DNA of 56,955 nt from assembly GCA_013306675.1 (NCBI GenBank), contig JABLUY010000237.1, positions 1 to 56,955 of the forward strand, given 5' to 3'. Below the pieces are notes generated by a model. That model did no database searches. It worked only from the letters and a program-made list of their open reading frames with translations, and was not told where the DNA came from. Shown here piece after piece: positions 30,601 to 40,416 of the stretch. Made by a program: the position numbers and the translations under genes. Position 1 is the first letter of the stretch. Each line of letters opens with the position of its first letter. This DNA comes from Thraustochytrium sp. TN22 (Eukaryota > Sar > Bigyra > Thraustochytrida > Thraustochytriidae).

Positions 30601-31354
30601 CAAGACCCGGTCAGCCTCTAGCTAGCTGGCGCGAGCTTGCCCCAGCTTGGAGGCCCATGCGGTTCGTTCAGAGACTGGCGCGGCCCACGGCCGCGGCCCC
30701 GCAGCGCGTGTCTGGCTTGCGGGTCGACGACGCGACACCATCGACGCGAGCGCTAGCGGCTGGATGCGGCCCCACGCCTGCCGGCTGGGCCAACTTGAAG
30801 ACGCCGCCTCGAAGCGACCGCCATCCGACCCAGCCTCGATGTGCACTGCACGCGCTTCGGCCCTGGTCTCGGACTGGAGCGGGCTGCTGAGGCCCGAGCC
30901 GTGAGCTTACGCCGTGGGCGGCGTCGCATCGCGCTGAGAGAGGCTTAGAGTCTCTGCGCGTCGAGAGATCACCTGGGCCAGGCAGGCTCAGCTCACAGCG
31001 ACCCTTGCATTTGGACGCTCGCTTGCTCGTTCGCTCGCTCGGGTCCCGGCCCGACTCTGCGTTGGGGCCCGTCGCCGCCGCTCTTCCGGCCGTCCTCAGC
31101 TACCGACCGGCCCGCCTGCCTGCCTGGCTCCTTCCTCCTGCTGCTTTGCGTCGCGCGGCAGCTAGTTGGAGCAACTGCACTGCTGCACATGGCTGACACT
31201 CGGGAGCATCTCCGCCCGACGACCGATGAATCGACATCTTCCCCGCGCGCTCGCCTCGCGCTGTACCCCCTCTCTCTTATCGCCGTGAGTCTCGAGCCGA
31301 CCGAGCAGGCAAAGCCATAATGTACGCCGCGCGCGGCGGCCGAGCGCCGCCGCC

Positions 31355-31822
31355 ATGGCCGTCGCAGAAACCGACATCCAAAGGCTACGTGCCGGCGCCG
31401 TGCTGCAGCAGACGAGCATGCTCATCGTCAAGTACCCGTTTCAGGCCGCACGCAGCTTGTACGTCCTCTTGTTGCAAATTTGCATGGTGAACGAAGGTGG
31501 TGTGCGTTCCGGCTACGACTACGGCGCCAGCTTACGCCTCGTGGCCAACGTCATCAACGCGCTCAAGACCGCCATGACCAAGCTCGTCGTGGTGCACACT
31601 CAGCATGCAAGCCTTGCGCCGCCACTACCGCCGGCGCTCGTCAGCTCCATTTCGCACGAGGAGGCCAAGATCGTGCAAGAGGCCGTCGAGCTCTGTGGTG
31701 GCTCCGTGCTTGGCCGCGAGCCACCCCTGCCCACTACGGCCGCCGCTACAGACCTGTACGGCGGCCCCGATAGGTCCATGCCTTGGCCGCTATCCATGAA
31801 CTCCGGCAGTAGCAGCAGCAGT

Positions 31823-31864
<42 letters not shown>

Positions 31865-32323
31865 TCGTCCTCGTCTTCATCTTCATCCTTTCCGCCACCA
31901 CCACCTCCACCGCCACCGGCAAGGGATGCGAATTGGTCTGCCGGACGAGGGCAGCAGCCTTCCTCGCAAGGACCGATTCTGTGGAGCACGACCTCGACTT
32001 CGGCGGAGACTGCGGACGCCCTGGGCAAGGCCTTTGCCATGATGGTGCGCGAGCTGGGCGTCAACGTGAGCATGGATGAGTGGCTCTCGGCGTTAAAAAC
32101 ACTCATGGCGCAAGTCGGCGACGCCGGCATCGAGGACCTCCTGCGCAGCGTCGCGGGTGCACTCACGCTCGCGCAGGCCGTTCACCTCTGTGACACGCTC
32201 GCGGTTTGCCTCGGCGGTTTGACACTGCCCTTGGACCTGCAGCGTCACCTGCAAAACGAGCGCCTGCGCACGCTGCAATCGGCCATTGACCTCGCCAACT
32301 CCACCGGCGCCTTGCCAAGATGA
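31355..32323 (+). CDS. Unknown protein with Ser/Pro linker
   Basis: Not recognised; 322 residues. The start has a favourable GCCGCC context. Two helical blocks flank a low-complexity linker. Block 1 (about 8-95) contains 'VKYPFQAARSLYVLLLQICM' and 'LRLVANVINALKTAMTKLV'; block 2 (about 210-318) contains 'LGKAFAMMVRELGVNVSMDE' and 'AGALTLAQAVHLCDTLAVCL'. Between them lie about 30 Ser (AGC/AGT/TCC codons) and a poly-Pro run. No signal peptide is seen, and hydrophobic stretches are amphipathic rather than membrane-spanning. The stop codon lies 8 bp before the left inverted repeat of the putative element, so its 3' end may have been set by that insertion. Confidence 0.65.
31804..31885. repeat. AGC/TCN trinucleotide repeat (poly-Ser)
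   Basis: A run of AGC/AGT followed by TCC/TCT/TCA codons encodes about 27 consecutive Ser. The trinucleotide period keeps the frame. Confidence 0.9.
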
Positions 32324-32330
32324 TGAAGCA

Positions 32331-32450
32331 CGTCTAGGCTATCGGGGTACTGCCAAAGTCGCGGTTCCCAGACCCGAACAAAAATATGTAAAAATTCCGC
32401 CGATTTCGCGGTCCGGAGACTGCCAAAATCGCAGTTCCGCCGGCGGGGGG
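32331..32450 (+). repeat. Left inverted repeat of the putative element
   Basis: It begins CGTCTAGGCTATCG, then AGTCGCGGTTCCCAGACC, then GATTTCGCGGT, then AAATCGCAGTTCCGCCGG and a G-run. The reverse complement of the right repeat has the same blocks in the same order and overall length. The family also contains internal foldback: GACTGCCAAA at 32418-32427 is complementary to TTTGGCAGTC at 32501-32510. Confidence 0.75.
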
Positions 32451-32663
32451 GGTAGGCTAGGAGGGGGGACACAATGTTCCCTTCCCCCTACAACCGGGGA
32501 TTTGGCAGTCCACAGACTGGGAATTTGGCGGTTTGGACCTGCAAGATTGGCGGTTGTGGACAGCAATTGTGGCAGTCGCCGTCTGAGCGTGAAGCAGTAC
32601 GGAAGTGCAGCTTTTGCAGTCAACTACTACGCGTATACCCAAAAGGCCATTCGATGTATTCTG

Positions 32664-32669
32664 TTTATT
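32664..32669 (-). terminator. AATAAA polyadenylation-type hexamer
   Basis: The complement TTTATT lies 15-20 bp past the stop of the decayed minus-strand ORF. It is one of few canonical hexamers noticed in this GC-rich window. Confidence 0.4.
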
Positions 32670-32683
32670 TCTAAAGAATTGAC

Positions 32684-33625
32684 TCATCGCTCTTCGCCGT
32701 CACCGGGTAGCTGGTCTGCAGAGGGCCCACACGAGGCCTTCTCTTCGCGACGACGCTTCCCGCGATGCGTCTTCTTGTACCACTTGCAGCGGCGACCATG
32801 TGCGTGAACGGCATTGCACCTGGTGCGATTCTTTGCGCAGACCTCTTCTGGTGTCTGAGACGCGCAAAGCACCGGCCACACAAACCTGTGCTCTGGCGGC
32901 CGCCGTGAGAAGGGTATTTTGAGCGGTTTGAGCCAGGATCGCCCGCCGCTGCGGCCCGGACCGGACAAGATTTGCTTTCGTGCACCCATCCCATCGCCAT
33001 GCGAGCTCCTGCATATGCACCCGCGATGGGTCCAGCTAGCAACCTTCGACCAAGAGAGGCAGGAGCTCCCCAGGCCGCGTCTGGCTCGCCAGCATGTTGT
33101 TCTCCATCTGAGCTGTCGTCTGTGCCTGCATGTCGGCCTGTTAGTCGTGCACGCAACGACATGGTCCCAAATCAAACATACCAAGAGTGTCTTGCGCCGC
33201 GCAAGAGGACCACCCTTCAGTGAAGATGCCGCCGCGTCAGCACATCCCAGGAGGACCGTGTGTCTGCAGGGATGACGGACTGCCCTTGATGAACCGGTGA
33301 AATGGGCGGCGCTGCGATCAGAGAACCATCTATGGGACAGCATCGGGCGCATGTTCTTCGAGTTGCCGGCAAGTACGGCCGCCGAGCGCTGCGGGTCGCC
33401 CGCGTTAGTATTGTAACCGCAACTTTGATCCCCGGCACCATCGCGTACTTGGGCCAGAGCGCCAGGAGGAGCGAGAGGCCCATCGCGAGGAGGTGTTAGT
33501 CCGAGAGCATCTTGACCGACTGAGAGAAGAGCAGCTTTCCGAAGGGAACGCTGACCCTGCCGGGGATGTCTTGCGACGCCAAAACTTCCAGAGGGTGATC
33601 TGACGCAACTCGGCCAAAGGGACAC
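32684..33625 (-). pseudogene. Decayed ORF inside the putative element (possible transposase remnant)
   Basis: A 313-codon minus-strand frame has no recognised domain; parts of neighbouring frames also look protein-like, which suggests several frameshifts. The C-terminal 70 residues are Cys/His/basic-rich ('VLCASQTPEEVCAKNRTRCN' and then 'CKWYKKTHRGKRRREEK'), weakly reminiscent of the zinc-ribbon tail of piggyBac-type transposases. The stop is followed by AATAAA (32664-32669), as expected at a real gene end, about 230 bp inside the left inverted repeat. No DDE residues can be assigned. Treat function as unknown. Confidence 0.3.
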
Positions 33626-35149
33626 GCTTAGAGGCCTAGTTGCCGCGCTCGGATCTCTTGGAGGCCTCAGAGAAGCTCGCGCACGCGGCTACGCTGCATG
33701 TGCTTGTCACGGTGTTTTTGGCCGGCAGCTGCGAGGCTAGACTCGCATTGGTCGGCGAGTCCGGGACCCTGTTCGCGTCGACCGGCGTCCTCGTGGCCTT
33801 GCACTCGCTGGGCGTGTACTCGCTGGGTGTGCTCTCGTTGGCTGCCGTGTTCGTGCCCACGCTTGAGCTCGACTCGGACGGCATGCACGTGAAGGCCACG
33901 GTCTAGGCCTAGTACCTCATGATGGCAGCCTTACGCTACTGCCAGTGCCTCTGCGACAGAGATCTGCTGGCTGGCGGCTTTCGATCTGACAGACTGTCAT
34001 GGTGGCAGCCAGGCTGTCACGGTGACAGCCCGTACTGGCCGCTGTTACGCTGGGCACGATCTGTACTGGCCTGCGCTCCAGCCAGTGCAGTTCTGCACTC
34101 GCCGATCCTGATCACGAGGCTCACCTTGCCAGTCCCGTATGCTTGCACCACCACTAGGCATCACTGCACCAGCGCCGAGCGGCGGCGCCCGGCCATGGGC
34201 GGCGCCAGCGGGTTGCTTGCTGGCGTGGCGCGGGCGCGGGCGCGGCCGGCCGCCGCCGGTCGTTGCGCATCTCAGCCAGAGCCGCGCAGCCGCGTGCAGA
34301 GCGCTGCGCGACGGCGAGGACTCTGGCAACGCGGCGGCCGGCGAGGACTCTGGCAACGCGGCGGCGAGCAAGCAGGACGACGGGCTCGCGCGGCGCGCGG
34401 CGCGCGGCGCGGATGAAGGGCACTGCCACAGCCACCGTCAGCCAGCGCACAAGGGCCGCGCGTGCGCCCAGCCGCGCCCAGCCGGCCTAGGCTGGCCTCG
34501 GCCGCGCGGCGCCGCGCGTGCGCCAGCCGGCCCTGGGCCGCTGCTTCACAGCTGTTCAAGCTCTGCACTGAAGTTGAACTTCGTGTTCCCTGTCTGGGCT
34601 CGGCTTTCGTTGTCCTAGTATTACTACTAGCTAGTTACTAGCTCTAGTTGGAGGCCTTAGCTAAAGGCCACCATCAAGGAGGTGGCGAGCGGCAGCGTGA
34701 AGCGGGGTGGCTGGGACACGGCCAGGGCGCAACGGCAGGACTGCTTCCGCGGCGAAGGGCTGCAAAACGCAGACGTGACTCGGAGCTTGAGGGATTAAAT
34801 CTCAAGCTGCTCCTCACATGCACGCCATGCCACAGCAGTCGCGGTATAGTGCGGCTGCGGTGGGCTGGGCTGGCCTGGTTGGCGGCTCGCCACGACGAGG
34901 TTGAAGTGTCGTGTTCAAAGAGGCCATGGATCGTGCCGCGCGGAAGGCCGGCGAACTCAAGCTTCAGGCCCCTGCATCATGATCCACTCGCCTTGGACTC
35001 TTGTACATTTTGCGGACAAGGTCATCGCGATGATGGCCACGGCGCCTACGAGCGCAGCACGCCGGACAACATCAGCAAGAATAACGACATGATCCTCAGT
35101 GCGCTGCGAAGAGCTTTAGCTCCTTCTCAAGTAGGATGGAGATCCTGAG
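33626..35149. other. Interior of the putative element, no assignable gene
   Basis: Short overlapping ORFs occur on both strands (for example 33640-33906 + and 33636-33899 -), none recognisable. CTAG-rich palindromes lie at 34610-34655. Base composition fluctuates from GC-rich (34180-34520) to clearly lower GC (34780-35150). Confidence 0.45.
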
Positions 35150-35740
35150 GTGCACCGTGATCGTAGTCCCAGCTGCGCAACGAAGGGCCTTGCGAAGGAG
35201 ACTTACAGACGTCGAGATCGCCAGCCTCAAGCATCCGCCGGCGAAGGCGCCAGATCTCATGCGTCAGAAGATCGCAACATCGCGCGCGCTGACGATAGCA
35301 TCGGTGGCGGCGACGCCGCTGGCGTGGACGGCGGCGGCGACGCCGATGGCGTTGCCGGCGGCGGCGACGCCGATGGCGTTGACGGCGGCGGCGACGCCGA
35401 TGGCGTTGACGGCGGCGGCGACGCCGATGGCGTTAACGGCGACGGCGACGCCGATGGCGTTAGCGGCAGCGGCGATGCCAATAGCAGCGGCGGTGGCGGC
35501 GATGCCGATGGCGGGTCTCCCTTTTCCGTAGCAAACGAAGAGGAGACTGGAAACGAGGACAATCAGGTCGGTCTTCGCACCACGAACTGTGAGGTGGCTG
35601 CGCTCATGGGCGTCATTCAGGCCTCAGGACCTGGCAGGTGCTTTGTGGCCCTCAAGGGCCTCGCGAAGCGGCTGCCTCGCGAAGCGGCTGCCTCGCGAAG
35701 CGGCTGCCTCGTGGATCTTCATGAAGTCGAACATGGATGA
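35150..35740 (+). CDS. Possible Gly/Asp-repeat protein inside the element
   Basis: A 196-codon frame holds about six tandem 30-bp units read as 'DGGGDADGVD' decapeptides, followed by a normal-looking stretch ('FSVANEEETGNEDNQVGLRT'). The repeat period is a multiple of three, which keeps the frame and supports coding, but all six frames stay open through such a repeat. The Asp/Gly spacing resembles loose Ca-binding loops; no true EF-hand or RTX motif is present. It could be non-coding. Confidence 0.3.
   Translation: MHRDRSPSCATKGLAKETYRRRDRQPQASAGEGARSHASEDRNIARADDSIGGGDAAGVDGGGDADGVAGGGDADGVDGGGDADGVDGGGDADGVNGDGDADGVSGSGDANSSGGGGDADGGSPFSVANEEETGNEDNQVGLRTTNCEVAALMGVIQASGPGRCFVALKGLAKRLPREAAASRSGCLVDLHEVEHG
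35311..35510. repeat. 30-bp tandem repeat, about six copies
   Basis: Successive units of GGCGGCGGCGACGCCGATGG followed by CGTTGACGGC-type sequence show increasing divergence toward the right end. Confidence 0.9.
35664..35715. repeat. 17-bp tandem repeat, three copies
   Basis: CGAAGCGGCTGCCTCG-type units recur with a 17-bp period, so the array is not frame-preserving. That suggests the 3' end of the overlapping ORF is not under coding constraint. Confidence 0.85.
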
Positions 35741-36913
35741 TCTAAACGCGTCGCCCAGGCGCGGTCTGCTCCTACTCCTCGCTCGCGGCGATCGGCGCGT
35801 CCGGAATTGCGACTCGATATCGGCTTGCGATGGGACTGGGATGCACAGCCTGAGGATGCGAAGCTGTGCGAGTGAAGAACGAATCTTCACAACCGTGTGA
35901 GCTGAGCCTAATCGGAACGACCTGGCGGAGAAGAGACGGGAGCTTGTCAACAGCCACAATTGCTCCAGCGAGCATCGCCAGGTTGCGCTCATCATTATGC
36001 TGATTGCGGGAAGGCTCGCGCAACATACAAGCTGCGTCCTGGGCTACGAGCTCGAGGAGCTCACGGTATGCATTTGCGGGCACCTCTGGTCGACTGTTCC
36101 GCCCAAACGACCGGGCTTGAGTTCTTCAAGAAGACTCGGTTCCAGGCTGGCAAGCATGCGTGTATCGCTGATGAGCGGCGGCAAGCCCCACTGGCTGAAC
36201 GGTCCACGCGCGCTGACCCAACGGGCCCTTTTCCGGTCTGATGATGCGTTTATGCTTTCCTCTTGGCTAACACTCCGCTTCAAAAGGCGGCTCAGCGCCG
36301 ACCCATCCCCAGAAGCAGGCGAACACGACAACTACGATGATACGCGCTTTCCCTCGGCGAAGATACGGCGCTCCTGCAAAGGTGCGACAGCAAAAGCAGC
36401 TTTAGCAAGAGCAGGGAGCCCATCTGTCTGCGCTGAAGAGACACATAGGTCCGCGTAAAATTGTTCACAGCATTCTCCTTCTTACCCAGATGGTATTTCG
36501 GACAGGCGAGTTGAGCGGCTGCAGCTCCCGCAGCTGAAGCACTTGAACATGGCGTTGCCTTGGCATCTACTACAGCACGAAGCCGCGACTTGGCGACGGC
36601 CGGCGAGGCACGCAGCCCATCTGGCAAAGCGCTGCGCCGCGCTGCGCCATCTCAGGTGCTGTTCTCGAGGCACGCCACCACGACTATGTGCGAGGCATCT
36701 GCGCGAGCCAGAGGGCGGGTCCAGCAGAGTGCTCCTTCTCAGCGGAAGCAACGTGGCCAGTGTACCAGGTAGCCTGTGCAAATTTTTTCCCTTCTGCCTC
36801 TGGGACCGCGCAGCTGCTGCGCTCCCTACTAGTAATAGAGGCCAGGAGACCTCCTCATATTATCCCCAATCAGGGCCCCCAACTGCCATTTTCGCAGTGC
36901 CGTGCACTGCGTG
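35741..36913. other. Right part of the putative element, no assignable gene
   Basis: ORFs of about 90-150 codons occur on both strands without recognisable motifs. GC is relatively low. I could not decide a coding strand. Confidence 0.4.
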
Positions 36914-37033
36914 CCCCCCACCGGCCAACCGCGATTTTCCCGGTCCGGCGCGCTCCGGTCCCGGTCGGCACTGCGAAATCCCCGGTCTGAGACTGCGACT
37001 CCTACGGGGACCCCCAAATCGATAGCCTAGACG
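36914..37033 (-). repeat. Right inverted repeat of the putative element
   Basis: Read on the minus strand it starts with the same 14 bases as the left repeat, followed by AGTCGCAGTCTCAGACC, GATTTCGCAGT, AAAATCGCGGTTGGCCGG and a G-run. It is thus a diverged inverted copy of 32331-32450. Internal foldback is also seen (TTTCGCAGTGC at 36890-36900 against 36968-36978). Confidence 0.75.
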
Positions 37034-37150
37034 CAAAGCTTCAACGACATGCAGTGATGACGCGGACGTCTTCGCTTCGACAGGGACGAGACTGACGCGC
37101 GGCGAGCAAGCCGCAGCAAGCCTGGAGTGCAGCTGCTGCACCGCACAGTC

Positions 37151-37190
37151 TGTACTGGCCGCGCCACTACTGTACTGGCCGCGCCACTAC
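37151..37190. repeat. Perfect 20-bp tandem duplication
   Basis: Two identical adjacent 20-bp copies. The core TGTACTGGCC also occurs at about 34058-34067 inside the element. Confidence 0.9.
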
Positions 37191-37873
37191 TAACTTAGCT
37201 AGCTAATCGGCCATGTGCGACGCGCCCACCCAGCCCGCCCCGCCACGCAAATAGGATAGCAAACATGACTTTGACAAACAGACAAACGACGCTCACTCTG
37301 GCCGGCCAGTAGCGATTTTGACCCCATGAGAAACAACTTGAACTGCCCGATCCGCCACCGGTGGCGGCCGCTGGTGGACTGAGTGCGACTGAGCCGTCTG
37401 CAGGCAGTTCCGGCCGGCCCGCCGCGCATGGGTTTGGAAACTTTGGTGCCCGCTTCTTCCATGGCCACGGTGCCGGCAGGAAGGTGCCCCCCACTGCAGC
37501 TGCAGCAGCACGCGGCCCTGTCGCAGTGTCGCCCTGGCAGCCTGTGGCTGATTGATACCGCGGCGGCTTGCAGCGAAGCTGCCGCATGGCAGAAGGTAGT
37601 ACCGTAGGAGTAGTGGAAGCTGCGCTGTGCTGTGCGCTGTGCTGTGCGCTGCGCTGCAGCCAGATGGGAGGCCGATGTCGGGTGTCGGTCGGACGCAGGC
37701 CGCCTGGGCATTCATTCTTCTTGAGTTTGCCGTGGTCCGTCGCTCGCTCGTTCCGAGAGCCCGAGTTGCACAATCAAACCTAACCTCTCACCGCGCGCAG
37801 CTCGGCGAGCTCGCTCGCAGTCAGCGACCCGGCTCGCGACATCCTCAGGAGTACCGATCGATCGACGCAAAGC

Positions 37874-37894
37874 AGGCAGGCAGGCAGGCAGGCA
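37874..37894. repeat. CAGG tetranucleotide repeat
   Basis: Five perfect CAGG units in non-coding sequence. Confidence 0.9.
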
Positions 37895-38202
37895 AGTTCC
37901 GATCGATACTCAAGTCAGCGTTTTCCAGGTCAGTCACCGGCCAGCTGGCTGGCAGGCCGCCGGCCCGCTCGGCCGCCAGCAGCGGCGGTCCGGCACAGCC
38001 AACCCGCCAGGGCCGGCCGGGCCAGGGCCTGGCACTGGCACGGCACGGGCAGCCAGGACGCGGCCGCCGCGCACACTTTCTCGTGAAAAAAGCGCGCGAA
38101 AGCCCGAGATTGTGGAGTCAGGACGCGCGAAGTCGACTCCTGGCTGGCGAGTGAGGCGAGCTTGGGTGGTTGTTATGCAGTGGTGGTGGTGCTCGCCCTT
38201 GA

Positions 38203-40416
38203 TCAGGCCTCCTCGACCGTCATGGCCTTGTCCTCGTCGGCCGTCTTCTCGGCCTTCTCGGCCTCGTCGACCTTCTCGGCGTCCTCGGCCTTCTCGGCCT
38301 CCTCTGCCTTCTCCGGCTTTGTGGCCTTCTTGGCCGCGGCCTTGGCGTGTTCGTTCTCCCTGTGCGACTTGGCATCGACGATCTTCTCAAAGTGGATGAT
38401 GAGCTCGCAGTGCTCGGTGTGCGGGAAGAGGTCTACCGGGATGGCGCGCACGGGTCGAAAGGGCTTGCCGGGCCGCTGGCCGTGCTCGCGACGGCAGAGA
38501 TCGATGAAGTTCTGCATCGCCTGGTTGGCATCGCAGGAAACGTAAATGAGCGTGGTGATGCTATCGCAAACGCGCAACTCGCGCACGACGCGCTTGTGCA
38601 GGCCGCAGCGCGGCGGGTCCACGATGGCCACGAGACCGGCGGGCCCGGCAGCCAAGATTTGCTTGCGTGACTCATCGAGACCCTCGGGCGCCACGAAGGC
38701 GTCGGCCTCCGCAATCTTGGCGGCCTTCTGGACTTCGTTGCGGTTGAAGTTGTGCATGCCACGCAGCAAGTCGTTGATGACGTCCTCAATCTTGGCAGCC
38801 ACAAAGGTGGTGTTGCGAATACCGTTGAGCGCGGCGTTCTTGCGCGCGTCCTTGATGCCGTCCTCCACCATGTCGACGCCCACCACGTGCCGCGCGGCGC
38901 GAGCCATGGTCAGCCCGATCACACCCGTGCCGCAGCACACGTCCAGCACAGTGGGGCCGTTCGGGTCGCCATCGGGCGCCGGCTTCTCGGCGTCTGCGGC
39001 GGCCGTCTCGGCCAGGGGAGGCGGCTCCACGAACTTGCCGTCCTTGTCGATGTGCGCTGGCCGCTGCGCCCAGTCGCGCACCTTGCGGAAAAGCACCTCA
39101 GCGCAGGCCGAGTTGACCTGGAAGAAGGCGTTCGCCGAAACCTCAAAGTTCAGGCCGTCCAGGTGATCCACCACGGTCGCGGGGCCGTAGAGCAGCTCCG
39201 TCGAGTCCGACGCAGTCGGCACCTGGCTGCCCGTGGAGAGGCGCGACACGGAGAGCGACTTGAGCTCGGCGCCCGCGTAGGTGGTTGCAGTGAGGTCCTT
39301 GGTTAGCCGCTGCAGCTCCGCGTCAAGCACCGCCGGCTCCGGACCGCCCTCGCGCACCGACACATTGATGCAAGCCAGCAGCGACTGGGTCGACCCAAAG
39401 TAGCGCACCGTCAAGATCTGCCACACGCCCGAGTGCGTCTCAATGTCGAAAATCGGGATCTCGGACGTGTTCAGAAAAGCCTCCAGACGAGTCGCCAGCT
39501 CAAGGGCCGCCGCCGGGACCTGCGGGCAGTCCACCGGGCGAGCCACGCGCACCGAGCCCTGCTTGAAGGCCGCCACGCGGAAGCCGACCGCGATCTTGCC
39601 ATCGCCATCCTTGCCGATGGTGAACCCACACTTGTTGCGGTACCCTTCCTGCACGGGCGACGGCAGGATGCGCTCAATTGGGCAGGGCGCGCCAGGGACC
39701 CAGCCAACGCGCGTCGCGTACGCCTCATCGCCCACCTGCGGGCCGGTGGCGTGGCGGCTGCGCGAGTCGAACATGGTGCGCACCTGCTCCACCCACTCCA
39801 TCGGGTCGGCGCTGCCCTGCTTCTCCGCCTTGACCAGACGCCGCACGATCCGGATCACCATCTGGCTCGCCCAGTGCTGCTTGCGGGTCAGCTGCTCCTC
39901 GTACGGGACGTTGGCCCACGGCACGGTCGACGAGGCCGCCGTGCGCTCCTCGAGCGGCGCGTCGTTGCCGTCCTTGGCCGCCGCCTCGCCCAAGCGCGCC
40001 TTCTTGCGCGCCGGCCCGTCCTTCTTCGCCGCCAGCTCGCGGTAGTCAGACAGCGTGCGCCGCTCCAGCACCTGCACCTTGTACGGCTCGCCCTTTTTGT
40101 TCTTGAGCCCCTCCAGCACCGGCCGCGCCGCCTCCATCTTCTCCTTGTTCTCGAAGTACACCACGGCCATCGACGCCCGCGTCATCTTCTCCGTCTTGAG
40201 GAAGTCGATCTTGGCGCGCACCAGCTGCAGCTTCACCTTCTTGTTCATCACCCTGGCGCCCACGTTCATCAGGCCCAGCCGGGGCCGCTGCTCCTCCTGC
40301 GCCGCCTCCGCCTCGTCCTCGTCCGGCCGCAGCCCGCGGGCCTCCTGCACGCCGTCCTCCTCGTCCTCCACGCGCACCGCGGCCGCCGCCGCCGCCGCCT
40401 CCTCCTCCTGCGCCAT
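38203..40416 (-). CDS. TRMT2A: tRNA (uracil-5-)-methyltransferase, TRMT2A type
   Basis: SAM-dependent methyltransferase that makes 5-methyluridine, typically at position 54 of tRNA. About 737 residues from the ATG at 40416 (an in-frame ATG at 40434 is possible; residue numbers here count from it). Order: acidic N-terminus; RRM-like RNA-binding module ('KVKLQLVRAKIDFLKTEKM ... ASMAVVYFENKEKM', 66-100); central domain with 'EGYRNKCGFTIG' (263-274) and 'AFFQVNSACAE' (436-446); SAM motif I 'VLDVCCGTGVIGL' (496-508); 'VVGVDMVEDGIKDARKNAALNG' region; 'IVDPPRCGLH' (604-613); and the catalytic 'YVSCD' with Cys634. A roughly 40-residue insert (458-495) precedes the SAM domain. The C-terminus is a Lys/Glu/Ala tail with 'AEKAE' repeats, probably helical. 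All residues of the RumA/TrmA/Trm2 mechanism that I can check are present. Confidence 0.93.
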   Translation of the reverse strand: MAQEEEAAAAAAAVRVEDEEDGVQEARGLRPDEDEAEAAQEEQRPRLGLMNVGARVMNKKVKLQLVRAKIDFLKTEKMTRASMAVVYFENKEKMEAARPVLEGLKNKKGEPYKVQVLERRTLSDYRELAAKKDGPARKKARLGEAAAKDGNDAPLEERTAASSTVPWANVPYEEQLTRKQHWASQMVIRIVRRLVKAEKQGSADPMEWVEQVRTMFDSRSRHATGPQVGDEAYATRVGWVPGAPCPIERILPSPVQEGYRNKCGFTIGKDGDGKIAVGFRVAAFKQGSVRVARPVDCPQVPAAALELATRLEAFLNTSEIPIFDIETHSGVWQILTVRYFGSTQSLLACINVSVREGGPEPAVLDAELQRLTKDLTATTYAGAELKSLSVSRLSTGSQVPTASDSTELLYGPATVVDHLDGLNFEVSANAFFQVNSACAEVLFRKVRDWAQRPAHIDKDGKFVEPPPLAETAAADAEKPAPDGDPNGPTVLDVCCGTGVIGLTMARAARHVVGVDMVEDGIKDARKNAALNGIRNTTFVAAKIEDVINDLLRGMHNFNRNEVQKAAKIAEADAFVAPEGLDESRKQILAAGPAGLVAIVDPPRCGLHKRVVRELRVCDSITTLIYVSCDANQAMQNFIDLCRREHGQRPGKPFRPVRAIPVDLFPHTEHCELIIHFEKIVDAKSHRENEHAKAAAKKATKPEKAEEAEKAEDAEKVDEAEKAEKTADEDKAMTVEEA

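Larger units (their letters stand above)
24620..31354. other. 6.7-kb gene-poor region
   Basis: No ORF on either strand shows a recognisable family, and no tRNA or rRNA was found. The sequence is a patchwork of short simple repeats: GGACTC-like units at 24860-24905, CAAGTG hexamers at 25607-25636, a 12-bp triplicate at 26241-26276, GAGC tetramers at 26850-26880, 9-bp units at 27597-27680 and CTAG-rich palindromes (about 26800, 27970, 29735-29770 and 30620). Low-homology decayed genes or long non-coding RNAs cannot be excluded. Confidence 0.5.
32331..37033. mobile_element. Putative decayed mobile element bounded by long inverted repeats
   Basis: A 4.7-kb segment has related sequences of about 120 bp at its two ends in opposite orientation. 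The outermost 14 bp are identical (CGTCTAGGCTATCG at 32331-32344; its complement at 37020-37033). The interior is lower in GC than the flanking genes and has broken ORFs and internal tandem repeats. On the minus strand near the left repeat an ORF ends with a Cys/His/basic-rich tail and is followed by AATAAA. A cut-and-paste DNA transposon is the simplest reading; the Cys/His tail faintly resembles piggyBac-type transposases. No convincing catalytic domain or target-site duplication was found; CTAG occurs just inside each end. Confidence 0.5.
37034..38202. other. Gene-free region left of the tRNA methyltransferase
   Basis: Contains a perfect 20-bp tandem pair at 37151-37190 (TGTACTGGCCGCGCCACTAC), a CTAG patch at about 37196-37205 and a CAGG tetramer run at 37874-37893. 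No gene is seen. Confidence 0.5.

Noticed and set aside
33636-33906. Two complementary short ORFs (88 and 87 codons)
   Set aside because: Both strands are open over the same bases, neither has a recognisable motif, and they lie in the decayed element interior.
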